This document shows positions 18,037-25,640 of a stretch of 64,000 nucleotides of DNA, piece by piece. Within the stretch, counting starts at the first letter, position 1. Every line of letters begins with the position of its first letter. The stretch is from contig NZ_CP126095.1 of the NCBI RefSeq assembly GCF_030123105.1, positions 1,426,001 through 1,490,000 on the forward strand, given 5' to 3'. A program made the position numbers and the translations under genes. The notes under the pieces are model-generated. The model saw nothing but the letters and a program-made list of their open reading frames with translations. It did not search any database and had not been told where the DNA came from. The stretch comes from Paenibacillus sp. G2S3 (GTDB taxonomy: Bacteria > Bacillota > Bacilli > Paenibacillales > Paenibacillaceae).

Positions 18037-18219
18037 ATCGCACCCAGAGGACCTTAAAAGCGAGAATCCACCACATTTGCGATGTTTTCGGACTGCATAG
18101 TCGCTATTAGCACGAAAACCAGTGAAAATGAGCTACTTTCGAAGGAATAGCTGCACTGGAGTCCGAAATCAAGCTCGAAAGGCTAAAAATGAGCAAATAG
18201 CTGCATCTGGGTCCGAAAG
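18037..18219. repeat. 183-bp repeat, copy 1
   Basis: Runs from ATCGCACCCAGA to TCTGGGTCCGAAAG. By hand alignment it matches copy 3 at 171/183 positions and copy 2 at 155/183, with no gaps. It contains an internal 30-bp direct repeat at a 50-bp spacing (18141-18170 and 18191-18220). Confidence 0.9.
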
Positions 18220-18295
18220 TGGTGGGAATGGTGATGATTGGCCACAAGAGTCATCTGAGTCCGAAAGTAGTGGAGAGTGTTGATGACTCAGTGCT

Positions 18296-18478
18296 ATCGG
18301 ACCCGGAGGGCTCTAAAAGCGAGAATTCCCCACATTTGTTCAACTAACGGACTCGATAGTCGCTATTAGCACAAAAACCAGTGGAAATAAGCTACTTTCG
18401 AAGGAATAACTGCACTGGAGTCCGAAATCGAGCTCCAAAGGCTAAAAATAAGCAAATAGCTGCACTGGAGTCCGAAAG
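18296..18478. repeat. 183-bp repeat, copy 2
   Basis: Same length as copies 1 and 3. Most divergent, differing at 28-29 positions, many in one block near 18341-18348. Confidence 0.9.
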
Positions 18479-18506
18479 TGAGGGAAGAAAGCGATGACTC
18501 AGTGCT

Positions 18507-18689
18507 ATCGGACCCAGAGGACCTTAAAAGCGAGATTCTCTCACATTTGCGATGTATACGGACTGCATATTCGCTATTAGCACGAAAACCAGTAAAAATG
18601 AGCTACTTTCGAAGGAATAGCTGCACTGGAGTCCGAAATCCAGCTCCAAAGGCTAAAAATGAGCAAATAGCTGCATCTGAGTCCGAAAG
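18507..18689. repeat. 183-bp repeat, copy 3
   Basis: Begins ATCGGACCCAGA and ends TCTGAGTCCGAAAG. It is preceded by the same GATGACTCAGTGCT linker that precedes copy 2. Confidence 0.9.
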
Positions 18690-18729
18690 TAGTCGAGGAA
18701 AGTAGTCGAGAAAAGTAGTGGAGGAAGGT

Positions 18730-18811
18730 GATGATTGGCCACAAGAGTCATCTGAGCCCGAAAACGATGGGGATGTAATGGTTGGTCAAAAGCGTCACAT
18801 GAGTCCGAAAG
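18730..18811. repeat. Extra right-end motifs of the repeat family
   Basis: Two further TCAxxTGAGyCCGAAAr motifs (near 18748 and 18795) follow copy 3. The first lies in a GATTGGCCACAAGAG context that also occurs after copy 1 (near 18236). A partial one lies at 17909, before the array. Confidence 0.75.
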
Positions 18812-18859
18812 CAGAGTGGAAGGAGCTAGGAGTAAGTAAGCTACTCACAACCCAAAACG

Positions 18860-18900
18860 AAGAGCAGCGATCCCCCAATAACGGGAGGATCGCTGCTCTT
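18860..18900. terminator. Strong bidirectional hairpin terminator
   Basis: A 14-bp stem AAGAGCAGCGATCC/GGATCGCTGCTCTT closes the repeat region. It may act for the hydrolase gene on the minus strand together with the shorter GAAAAACC/GGTTTTTC hairpin at 18917-18935. Confidence 0.75.
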
Positions 18901-18937
18901 CTGTCTCAAATAATCCGAAAAACCTTCGGTTTTTCTC

Positions 18938-19888
18938 TTAAGCTGTAGTCGTAGCCTCATAAGGGAGATGCTGTTCTAACCAGTTAAGCACATCAGTTGT
19001 AACCTCATCTCGATTTACCTCATTTAGCATTTCATGCCTGCCTCCTGGATAAAGTCGATACTCAACGTCTGACACTCCCCGTTTCTTATATAGCTCAGCA
19101 AGACGGGGAATACCTTGACCGCTCATCCCTACAGGGTCTTTATCTCCACCAAATATATAAATGGGCTTACTTATACATAATGTGCTAAGTGATTCCTCGG
19201 AGTGGATCTCTCTTAGGAGGTGGAAGAAACCTCGGAAAAAGCGTGTCGTACAAATGGCTCCGCAGAATGGATCGGCAATATACTTATCAACTTCCGCTTC
19301 ATCGCTGCTCAGCCAGTCATATGCAGTTCTTACAGGAGAAAAAGCACGGTTGTAACTGCCGAATACTAAGCTGTTCAGTAGTACACTTCGGTGATGTTCA
19401 CCCTTTAACTTGAGCTGTGCACTAGCCAGAGATTCTCCAAGGCGCAGCATACCGCGAGGACCATTTGTACCGCTTAGGATAAATCCTTCATAGATTTCGT
19501 TACCCTCTTCACACATCAGCTTTTGAGCCAGAAAGGAACCCATACTATGAGAGAATAGAAAGATGGGCTTACCTTCATGTTTGGAGAGTGCTTTGGCTGC
19601 TACCTGGAGCAGATTGCGCCGCATCCAATAGAATCCGTCCTCCCCAACATCGCCGAGCAGATTAACTTGACCAGCAGTTTTACCATGTCCCCGGTGGTCA
19701 TTGGCATATACTGCATAACCTACTCCGGTTAATGCTTCCGCAAAACGAGCGTAACGGACAGCCGTTTCACACATTCCGTGAGAAATTTGCACAATTCCCT
19801 TAACTGGCACATCGGATTCAGGTAACCATTCATAGACATGGATATTTACACCTATGGGATCCGTTAGGGTAAAGCTGTTTTCCTTCAT
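18938..19888 (-). CDS. Alpha/beta hydrolase, lysophospholipase/monoacylglycerol lipase type
   Basis: 316 residues. The oxyanion HG motif (ISHGMCE, about 36-41), the block ANDHRGHGKTAG, the nucleophile elbow SHSMG with S115, the acid Asp in FGGDKDPVG and the catalytic His in GRHEMLNE place it in the Hydrolase_4 (serine aminopeptidase S33-like) lipase group. No signal peptide, so it is intracellular. It probably cleaves monoacylglycerols or lysophospholipids; the natural ester is not known. AGGAGG lies about 8 nt before the ATG. The manA gene ends 28 bp upstream, so the two may be cotranscribed. Confidence 0.88.
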   Translation of the reverse strand: MKENSFTLTDPIGVNIHVYEWLPESDVPVKGIVQISHGMCETAVRYARFAEALTGVGYAVYANDHRGHGKTAGQVNLLGDVGEDGFYWMRRNLLQVAAKALSKHEGKPIFLFSHSMGSFLAQKLMCEEGNEIYEGFILSGTNGPRGMLRLGESLASAQLKLKGEHHRSVLLNSLVFGSYNRAFSPVRTAYDWLSSDEAEVDKYIADPFCGAICTTRFFRGFFHLLREIHSEESLSTLCISKPIYIFGGDKDPVGMSGQGIPRLAELYKKRGVSDVEYRLYPGGRHEMLNEVNRDEVTTDVLNWLEQHLPYEATTTA

Positions 19889-19915
19889 GGTCCATTCCTC
19901 CTAAAGGTTCTCGAC

Positions 19916-20884
19916 TTATGGTAAATAAGAGCGAAGCACAGTAGAATGACCTTCGATAGCGTAACGGCCGAGGTTGGAAGGAATCAGGTAGCATTCTCCT
20001 GCAGCATAAGGCTGGGAGCCGCCATCCCAAGTAAGATGTCCGCTGCCTTCACAGATCACTAGAATAGTGAAGCTGTCTTTCGTAGTGGTGAGGCCCCATG
20101 AACCATTTACGATTCCTTTTTCTACGATAAAATATGGCGAAGCGGCAAGCTGCAGCCACTCTCCAGGGATTGCGTGATCTGTCTTCATCGAAGTAGCACC
20201 GGCGCCTTCATAGGCTGTAACGTTAAGTGAATCTTCGATATGAAGTTCGCGTGGTTTTCCGTCCAGGCCTGGACGGTTATAGTCATAAATGCGGTATGTA
20301 GTGTCGGAATTTTGCTGGATCTCTGCTACAACGACACCAGCGCAAAGCGCATGAACGGTTCCGGCTGGGATATAGAAGGAGTCTCCTGCGGAGACAGATA
20401 CTTCTTGAAGACTATCCATAACAGTGCCATTCTCCAGTGCTTCGCGCAATGTTTCACGATCCACGCCATCTTTAAGACCATAGATGATCTTAGCCCCTGG
20501 CTTAGCGTCTAACACGTACCACATCTCTGTTTTGCCCAGTTCACCTTGTGGCAATCCCTCATAATCATCTGTAGGGTGGACTTGAATGGAAAGATTGTCG
20601 TTGCAATCCAGCAATTTGATTAGTAGAGGGAATCTTCCGCCCGCTTCTGAAATCCCTTTGCTTCCGAACCATTCATGGCCGAATTGCTCACGAATTTGAT
20701 CTAAGCCTTGACCGGCTAACTCTCCGTTTACCACCGAAGATGTACCATTTGCGTGATCGGCGATCATCCAGCCTTCACCAATATGTCCTTCTGGCAAATC
20801 TAGCCCGAATTTCTCCAGCGCGCGGCCACCCCAGACACGTTCTTTAAACTCCGGTTGAAATTTCAATGGATATGGTTGTGTCAT
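19916..20884 (-). CDS. manA: Mannose-6-phosphate isomerase, class I
   Basis: Interconverts mannose 6-phosphate and fructose 6-phosphate using Zn2+. 322 residues, the usual Bacillus-type size. Zinc ligands are visible as Q101 and H103 (QVHPTDDYEG), E120 (KTEMWYV) and a His in PAGTVHALC. The substrate-proximal motif VWGGRALEKFG and the C-terminal half-barrel are intact. The ATG at 20884 follows an AAGGAAG site. Same strand as the downstream lipase-like gene; the ytqB-type gene upstream ends 46 bp away, so all may be one unit. Confidence 0.93.
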   Translation of the reverse strand: MTQPYPLKFQPEFKERVWGGRALEKFGLDLPEGHIGEGWMIADHANGTSSVVNGELAGQGLDQIREQFGHEWFGSKGISEAGGRFPLLIKLLDCNDNLSIQVHPTDDYEGLPQGELGKTEMWYVLDAKPGAKIIYGLKDGVDRETLREALENGTVMDSLQEVSVSAGDSFYIPAGTVHALCAGVVVAEIQQNSDTTYRIYDYNRPGLDGKPRELHIEDSLNVTAYEGAGATSMKTDHAIPGEWLQLAASPYFIVEKGIVNGSWGLTTTKDSFTILVICEGSGHLTWDGGSQPYAAGECYLIPSNLGRYAIEGHSTVLRSYLP

Positions 20885-20930
20885 TAGTACATCTTCCTTC
20901 CAAATATAAGTTGGTTTGATTGCTTACAGT

Positions 20931-21533
20931 TTAAGAGGGAATTCCTTTTTTCTTCTCGAGCGCAATCATATAAGGCGAATCCGTACGCTGCAGCTGGCGA
21001 TAAATGATGCTCTGCGCTACCTTTGGGGAAACAGTCGCTGCCCACGATTCAACAGCAGCGGCTTCAAGATCTCCACCTGCGTGACCTGGATACAGTACAG
21101 CTGTAATGATCCCGCCTGGACGCAGTAGCTGGAGTGAAGCTTCCAAGGCTGAAATGGAGCTGTCCGGCTGAGTAATGATATTCTTGTCGGCATCTCCTGA
21201 AGGCAAGTAGCCCAGATTGAACATTACAGCTCCAACGGTGCCATGCCAGATCGCTGGAACGGCTTCAGCCATTTCGGCGTGACTACGTTCCAGCAAGGTG
21301 ACGGCAGCGAGCGAGGGAGCATCCTCCCGTGCAAGCCGTAGACGTTCTTCTGCCAGCTTAAGCGCAGCAGCTTGGATGTCGAAGCCATAGACTTCTCCAC
21401 GGATTCCGGTTGTTTTGGCTAGAAAAAGCGTATCAGCACCTGTACCCACAGTGGCATCAATCGCACGGTCACCTAAAGTTAGCCGCTCAGAGATTAATTT
21501 ATGAGCAAAGCTTAAAACGGACATAAAGCCCAT
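20931..21533 (-). CDS. mnmM: tRNA mnm5s2U-type methyltransferase (YtqB/MnmM family)
   Basis: SAM-dependent methyltransferase, 200 residues. Motif I is DATVGTGADTLFLAK, and FNLGYLPSGD with the later LRPGGIITAVLYPGHAGG matches the YtqB family. YtqB (MnmM) is known to methylate nm5(s2)U at the wobble position of tRNA in Gram-positive bacteria lacking the MnmC methyltransferase domain. I placed the start at ATG 21533, which overlaps the ytqA stop in TAATG and has GGAGGAAG upstream; the longer TTG start at 21548 would cover that site. Tight coupling to ytqA supports a joint role. Confidence 0.85.
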   Translation of the reverse strand: MGFMSVLSFAHKLISERLTLGDRAIDATVGTGADTLFLAKTTGIRGEVYGFDIQAAALKLAEERLRLAREDAPSLAAVTLLERSHAEMAEAVPAIWHGTVGAVMFNLGYLPSGDADKNIITQPDSSISALEASLQLLRPGGIITAVLYPGHAGGDLEAAAVESWAATVSPKVAQSIIYRQLQRTDSPYMIALEKKKGIPS

Positions 21534-22489
21534 TAGCTCTTCCTCCAATACTTACCCTGCCAAGTATCACGAGCAACAAGCTCAGCGTCAATGGCATTTA
21601 GCACTTCCCATTTCTTGAGACTCCACATCGGTCCAATTAATAGATCTCGAGGCGCGTCTCCAGTCAAGCGATGCACAATCATTTCAGGGGGCAAAATTTC
21701 GAGTGAATCGGCAATCAGCTTCACATACTCGTCCTGTTCCATGAATCGTAGCAATCCAGCTTCGTATTGCTTCACCATTGGTGTTTTACGCATGAGATGC
21801 AGAAGGTGAATCTTAATTCCTTGCACATCCATGCGAGCTACAGCAGATACCGTTTCGAGCATCATTTCATGTGTCTCCTGCGGGAGACCGTGAATGATAT
21901 GGGTGCAGACACGAATACCGTGTCGCCGCAGCTTCTCAACAGCCTCCACATAACATTGGCTATCGTGAGCCCGATTAATAAGTTCTGAAGTGGAGTCGTG
22001 TATAGTTTGAAGACCCATCTCTACCCACAGATACGTGCGCTCGTTTAGCTCCGCTAAATATTCGACCACATCATCTGGCAAACAGTCAGGCCGTGTAGCA
22101 ATAGATAGTCCAACGACACCTGGCTGCTGCAAGATCACTTCGAAATATTCTCTGAGCTCTTCGACCGGAGCGTACGTATTGGTATAGGCCTGAAAGTATC
22201 CGATGTATTTAGCGTTGGGCCATTTTAGATGCTGTTTGTCACGGATATTATTAAATTGGGTAACAAGATCATCTCGGCGACTTCCTGCAAAATCACCAGA
22301 ACCTCTGGCGCTGCAAAAAGTGCAACCACCTTTAGCGACGGAGCCGTCACGGTTGGGACAAGTAAAGCCTGCATCAAGCATAACTTTGAAAACTTTGGTG
22401 TTCATGTGTTCACGCATTTCATAATTCCAGGTATGAAAACGTTTATCTCCCCAAAGCTGCGGAGGAGTAGTGTATTGAAGATTAGACAC
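21533..22489 (-). CDS. ytqA: TIGR01212-family radical SAM protein (YtqA-like)
   Basis: 318 residues. Three cysteines bind the [4Fe-4S] cluster in an unusually spaced motif, C44-x11-C56-x2-C59 (CPNRDGSVAKGGCTFC), typical of this family and unlike canonical CxxxCxxC. Radical SAM core motifs follow (GYFQAYTNTYAP, LSIATRPDCLPDD, EMGLQT). It overlaps the methyltransferase by one base. The two genes are paired in Bacillus, where YtqA has been linked to converting the carboxymethylaminomethyl wobble uridine to the aminomethyl form that YtqB then methylates; I am recalling this link, not showing it. GTG start with AAAGGAG upstream. Confidence 0.88.
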   Translation of the reverse strand: MSNLQYTTPPQLWGDKRFHTWNYEMREHMNTKVFKVMLDAGFTCPNRDGSVAKGGCTFCSARGSGDFAGSRRDDLVTQFNNIRDKQHLKWPNAKYIGYFQAYTNTYAPVEELREYFEVILQQPGVVGLSIATRPDCLPDDVVEYLAELNERTYLWVEMGLQTIHDSTSELINRAHDSQCYVEAVEKLRRHGIRVCTHIIHGLPQETHEMMLETVSAVARMDVQGIKIHLLHLMRKTPMVKQYEAGLLRFMEQDEYVKLIADSLEILPPEMIVHRLTGDAPRDLLIGPMWSLKKWEVLNAIDAELVARDTWQGKYWRKS

Positions 22490-22814
22490 GAGGAGCTCCT
22501 TTCTGAAAATATAAACATGGATAAGTATCCTTATCCTTATATTTTTCTGAGACGGTTGGCATCCTTATAAATGAGAACACACAGCCGTTTCTTTATAATC
22601 CAATACATTGTATCAAAAAACAGAGCTCGGCGTAACATTCACTCCCGGTACTGGCATGAAAAATAGGCCGAAAGTAAGGCGCTTTCAACTTGAAAATGCT
22701 TACATAGTATGTTATATTCAGAGTGTGAAAAGCTGCTGTGGCTTAAAGAAATTCAGCCCGGAGTTCATAATTTCGTGTCGTCCGATCCATAATAATAACC
22801 GTGAGGTGATAGCA
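22490..22814. other. Intergenic region with hairpin and promoter
   Basis: 325 bp between divergent genes. It holds a GGATAAG-tatc-CTTATCC hairpin extended by A/T pairing (22508-22546), which would lie upstream of or in the ytqA leader, and a consensus promoter at 22690-22718. Nothing else recognised. Confidence 0.6.
22690..22718 (+). promoter_or_regulatory. Sigma-A promoter of the 61-residue protein gene
   Basis: TTGAAA (22690-22695), a 17-bp spacer and TATATT (22713-22718). The leader is about 90 nt. Confidence 0.75.
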
Positions 22815-23000
22815 ATGAATTCTCAAACGGTATATGCTGAGGGTAAAGATTCGATTGAAGTCCACTTAACGCCAGATGAAGCCCTTGCACTAACAGGTGT
22901 GGAATTTAACGGCAATCCTAAGATCAAGACAGCTGCACAGCGTAAAATTCGTAGTGCATTCGAAAAAAAGACATTTGCCACAAGCTCAAACACAAAGTAG
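22815..23000 (+). CDS. Small conserved-looking hypothetical protein
   Basis: 61 residues; ATG fixed by GAGGTGAT 6 nt upstream. The longer frame to 22608 runs through the promoter and is rejected. The protein has an acidic first half (SIEVHLTPDEALALTGVEF) and a basic C-terminal helix (IKTAAQRKIRSAFEKK), no membrane segment and no cysteine. I do not recognise a family. It has its own strong promoter and a strong terminator, so it is expressed alone. Confidence 0.7.
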   Translation: MNSQTVYAEGKDSIEVHLTPDEALALTGVEFNGNPKIKTAAQRKIRSAFEKKTFATSSNTK

Positions 23001-23050
23001 ATCCTAATCTACCGGACAAGAATGAGCCTTAATTCCAAATATACACAACG

Positions 23051-23112
23051 AAGGAATTCCTCTGGATAGCTCATTTAAGAGCTGAACCAGAGAATTCCTT
23101 TTTCTTTTTTAC
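23051..23112 (+). terminator. Terminator of the small gene
   Basis: An AAGGAATTCCTCTGG arm pairs with CCAGAGAATTCCTT around an inner AGCTC/GAGCT stem and is followed by a T-rich tail. Confidence 0.85.
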
Positions 23113-23196
23113 CCCAATCCCTTTACTTTTCGGGACAATTTCGGCACAATATTGCAAGTGACAGTTATCGTATAAGAGATAATCGGAGGAATACCT

Positions 23197-23913
23197 ATGC
23201 GTTTACGCGGAAGAAAAGGAATACGTGAAAGTTTGGAAGAACAGACCGATCTAGTCATTCTAGACCCTCGGAGTTATAAAGGTGAGTGGTCCAAGCTGTT
23301 CGGGAATGATCATCCGATCCATGTGGAGTTCGGAATGGGCAAGGGACAGTTTATCAGCCAAATGAGCTTCAAATATCCCGATATTAATTTTATCGGCGTT
23401 GATATGTATGATGAGCTGATCCGCCGTGCTGGAGATAAGGCTAGAGCAGTATGGGAGCCGGCAGGTCATGAGACGCCGCCTAACCTGAAATTGGCACTCG
23501 CCAATATTGATTATGCAGAGGAAGTATTTGTTCCAGGTGAGCTGGAACGAATTTATCTTAACTTCAGTGATCCGTGGCCTAAGAGTAAGCATGCTCGACG
23601 TCGTTTGACACACCCGCGTTTTCTTGACAAATATCGCGGGCTGCTAAGCGACTTAGGTGAAATTCATCTAAAAACAGATTCCCGAAGCCTATTTGAATTC
23701 TCATTAAATGCATTTGCGGATTTTGGTTTACAGATGAAAAATATCTCTTTAGACCTACATGCGGACGGCATTATAAATGAGGATCATATTATGACGGAAT
23801 ACGAGACGAAATTTGTCGGACGTGGCGTGAATATCCATCGTTGCGAGGCCATTGTAGGTGCGGAAGCGCTCAAGCAGTATCAAGCTACCCGTTTGGACAA
23901 ATATCGGTTGTAG
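23197..23913 (+). CDS. trmB: tRNA (guanine-N7-)-methyltransferase
   Basis: Methylates N7 of G46 in the tRNA variable loop using SAM. 238 residues, normal for Bacillus TrmB. The SAM-binding motif VEFGMGKGQFISQ is at about 43-55, the acidic GVDMYD follows, and the family signature NFSDPWPKSKHARRRLTHPRF is at about 119-139; a C-terminal TEYETKF motif holds the catalytic-site Asp/Thr/Glu region. The ATG at 23197 has ATCGGAGG upstream. Its terminator hairpin is split by the IS element that follows. Confidence 0.95.
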   Translation: MRLRGRKGIRESLEEQTDLVILDPRSYKGEWSKLFGNDHPIHVEFGMGKGQFISQMSFKYPDINFIGVDMYDELIRRAGDKARAVWEPAGHETPPNLKLALANIDYAEEVFVPGELERIYLNFSDPWPKSKHARRRLTHPRFLDKYRGLLSDLGEIHLKTDSRSLFEFSLNAFADFGLQMKNISLDLHADGIINEDHIMTEYETKFVGRGVNIHRCEAIVGAEALKQYQATRLDKYRL

Positions 23914-23973
23914 TTACAAAGCACTGCTCCAAAAGACGTGCTTCAATAATAAAGCGGTAGCCTCCAAGTGGTT

Positions 23974-24006
23974 TGATATGCTCCCCATATGGTAGACAGG
24001 CGAAAT
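23974..24006. repeat. IS left inverted repeat
   Basis: Starts TGATATGCTCCCC and shares the block GTAGACAG with the right end. Confidence 0.8.
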
Positions 24007-24040
24007 AAAAAAAGCCTGCTACTGTGAGGGGAGCTTATTC

Positions 24041-24718
24041 ATGTCTAGAGGGAAATATAACGCTTTGGAGAAACTCACCATCCTCGAAGAGGTATCGAAT
24101 GGGGAGATTGGTTTTTTAGCAGCTGCGATGAAATATGGGATTAACAAGACGACTTTAATGAAATGGCAACGTCGATATAAGACACATGGATATGAAGGGC
24201 TAGAGCGCCGTACACATCTTCAAAGGTACAGTGCTGAACTGAAGCTCCAGGCGGTGAAGGACTATCTTGATGGGGGCTTGTCTCAGTATCAGATCATCGA
24301 TAAATACAAGATTGCTAGTACGAGGCAGCTCTTCAATTGGATTAACAAGTATAATGGTCATAGCAGCTTAACAGCCTACAAAGGGGAAAGAAAAGCTATG
24401 ACAAAAGGGCGAACTACGACTTGGCAAGAACGGATCGAAATCGTTCAGTATTGTCTGAGCAATCAACATGATTACCAAAAGACAGCTGGACAGTTTCAGG
24501 TCTCCTATCAGCAAGTATACCAATGGGTGAAGAAGTTTGAAGGTGGCGGCCAGGACGCGTTAAAGGATGGTCGAGGAAGAAAGAAAGCCCCAGAAGAGTT
24601 AACGGCGGCCGACCAACAGAAACTCAAGATGAAGCAAATGGAGTACGAAATTGAACGACTTCGGGCGGAAAATGCATTTTTAAAAAAGTTAGAGGAACTA
24701 GAAAGAAGGCGACGCTAA
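24041..24718 (+). CDS. IS3-family transposase OrfA
   Basis: 225 residues. Two successive helix-turn-helix units (about residues 8-55 and 55-100, then a third near 125-170) bind the element's ends; a leucine-zipper-like C-terminal helix (MEYEIERLRAENAFLKKLEEL) allows dimerisation. The long OrfA is typical of the IS150 group. A heptamer A AAA AAG at 24682-24688 lies 30 bases before the stop and sends some ribosomes into the -1 frame to make the OrfAB fusion transposase. The ATG follows a GGGGAGC site. Confidence 0.9.
   Translation: MSRGKYNALEKLTILEEVSNGEIGFLAAAMKYGINKTTLMKWQRRYKTHGYEGLERRTHLQRYSAELKLQAVKDYLDGGLSQYQIIDKYKIASTRQLFNWINKYNGHSSLTAYKGERKAMTKGRTTTWQERIEIVQYCLSNQHDYQKTAGQFQVSYQQVYQWVKKFEGGGQDALKDGRGRKKAPEELTAADQQKLKMKQMEYEIERLRAENAFLKKLEELERRRR
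24682..24688 (+). promoter_or_regulatory. Programmed -1 frameshift site
   Basis: Classic A AAA AAG heptamer in the OrfA frame. The -1 frame is open from here through OrfB, so slippage gives a continuous OrfAB. Confidence 0.85.
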
Positions 24719-24771
24719 ATCAAACACGGCAGGAAACGATCTACCTTGCCATTCAAGAACTTCAAAAGGAC

Positions 24772-25596
24772 GTGTCAGCAAGCATTCAACGGCTATGCGA
24801 AATTGCAGGAATTGCACGCTCAAGCTATTACAAATGGCTAAATCGCAAGCCCAGCCCTCGTGAGCAGGAGAATGAGCAGTTGATCCAGGTAATGATGACC
24901 ATCTATGAGAAAGTGGAGCGCACTTTTGGGTACCGTCAATTAACTCTGCATATGCGCAGACAAACCGGAAAAACCATTAACCACAAGCGCGTAAAGCGGC
25001 TAATGAAGGTCCTGGGAATTCAGTCCGTTATTCGGAGGAAGAGGAAAAAGTATGCCAATGCTACTCCACAACAGGTCGCGGAAAACGTCCTAAACCGCAA
25101 CTTCCATGCGGATACGCCGAATGAAAAGTGGCTCACCGATGTAACGGAATTCAAGTATGGCAACGACCAGAAAGCGTATTTAAGCGCTATTCTCGATCTC
25201 CATGATAAATCCATCGTCTCTTATGTATTAGGGCGTTCCAATAACAATCCACTTGTATTCCAAACGTTGAAACTCGCCTTACAAGAAGCCCCAGAAAGCA
25301 GCCCATTGCTTCATAGCGATAGAGGCTATCAGTACACTTCACTGGGCTTTAAGAAGCTTCTGGATGGCAACAAAATGGTTCAGAGTATGTCCCGAGTTGG
25401 GCGATGCATCGATAACGGTCCAATGGAATCCTTCTGGGGGACCTTAAAATGTGAGAAGTATTATTTGCACAAGTACCATACCTTTGAAGAGCTTAAAAGG
25501 GACATTGAGGCCTACATTCACTTTTACAATTACGAACGGTTACAAGCAAAATTAAACGGCCGTAGTCCGATGGAATTTAGGACCAAGGCCGTTTAA
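24772..25596 (+). CDS. IS3-family transposase OrfB (integrase domain)
   Basis: 274 residues counted from the first in-frame GTG, but normal synthesis is probably as the OrfAB fusion entered at 24688. HTH_21-type region (about 35-85), then an rve integrase fold with the catalytic triad D123, D183 and E219 (spacing D-59-D-35-E, as in IS3 elements) in WLTDVTEF, LHSDRGYQY and GPMESFWG. The C-terminal YERLQAKLNGRSPMEFR is the usual family ending. It is complete, with no stop codons or frame damage. Confidence 0.92.
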   Translation: MSASIQRLCEIAGIARSSYYKWLNRKPSPREQENEQLIQVMMTIYEKVERTFGYRQLTLHMRRQTGKTINHKRVKRLMKVLGIQSVIRRKRKKYANATPQQVAENVLNRNFHADTPNEKWLTDVTEFKYGNDQKAYLSAILDLHDKSIVSYVLGRSNNNPLVFQTLKLALQEAPESSPLLHSDRGYQYTSLGFKKLLDGNKMVQSMSRVGRCIDNGPMESFWGTLKCEKYYLHKYHTFEELKRDIEAYIHFYNYERLQAKLNGRSPMEFRTKAV

Positions 25597-25607
25597 CGAT
25601 TTTGATT

Positions 25608-25640
25608 ATTTGTACTGTCTACTTGACGGGGTGCAGTTCA
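25608..25640. repeat. IS right inverted repeat
   Basis: Its reverse complement starts TGAACTGCACCCC and matches the left end at 23 of 33 positions. Confidence 0.8.

Larger units (their letters stand above)
17841..18937. other. Gene-free region holding a complex repeat array
   Basis: About 1.1 kb between convergent genes with no credible coding frame. It contains a terminator at each end and, between 17909 and 18811, a patchwork of related repeats: left-end motifs (ATCGGACCCAGA), three 183-bp units, and right-end motifs (TCATCTGAGTCCGAAAG). The left motif is nearly the reverse complement of the right motif. Confidence 0.85.
23974..25640 (+). mobile_element. IS3-family (IS150-like) insertion sequence, intact
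   Basis: 1667 bp with imperfect terminal inverted repeats starting TGA (23 of 33 match), flanked by the 3-bp direct repeat GTT (23971-23973 and 25641-25643). It carries two overlapping-frame genes joined by an A AAA AAG slippery site. All catalytic residues are present, so the element looks potentially active. Confidence 0.9.

Noticed and set aside
18478..18705. 75-codon open frame over repeat copy 3
   Set aside because: The equivalent frames in copies 1 and 2 contain stop codons, and no ribosome site precedes the start. It is a chance frame in a repeat.
17909..18811. CRISPR array
   Set aside because: Repeats are long (183 and 24 bp), diverged, and not separated by uniform unique spacers; no cas genes in the window.
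18718..18948. 76-codon open frame at the right end of the repeat array
   Set aside because: It consists of right-end repeat motifs, runs through two terminator hairpins and has atypical composition.
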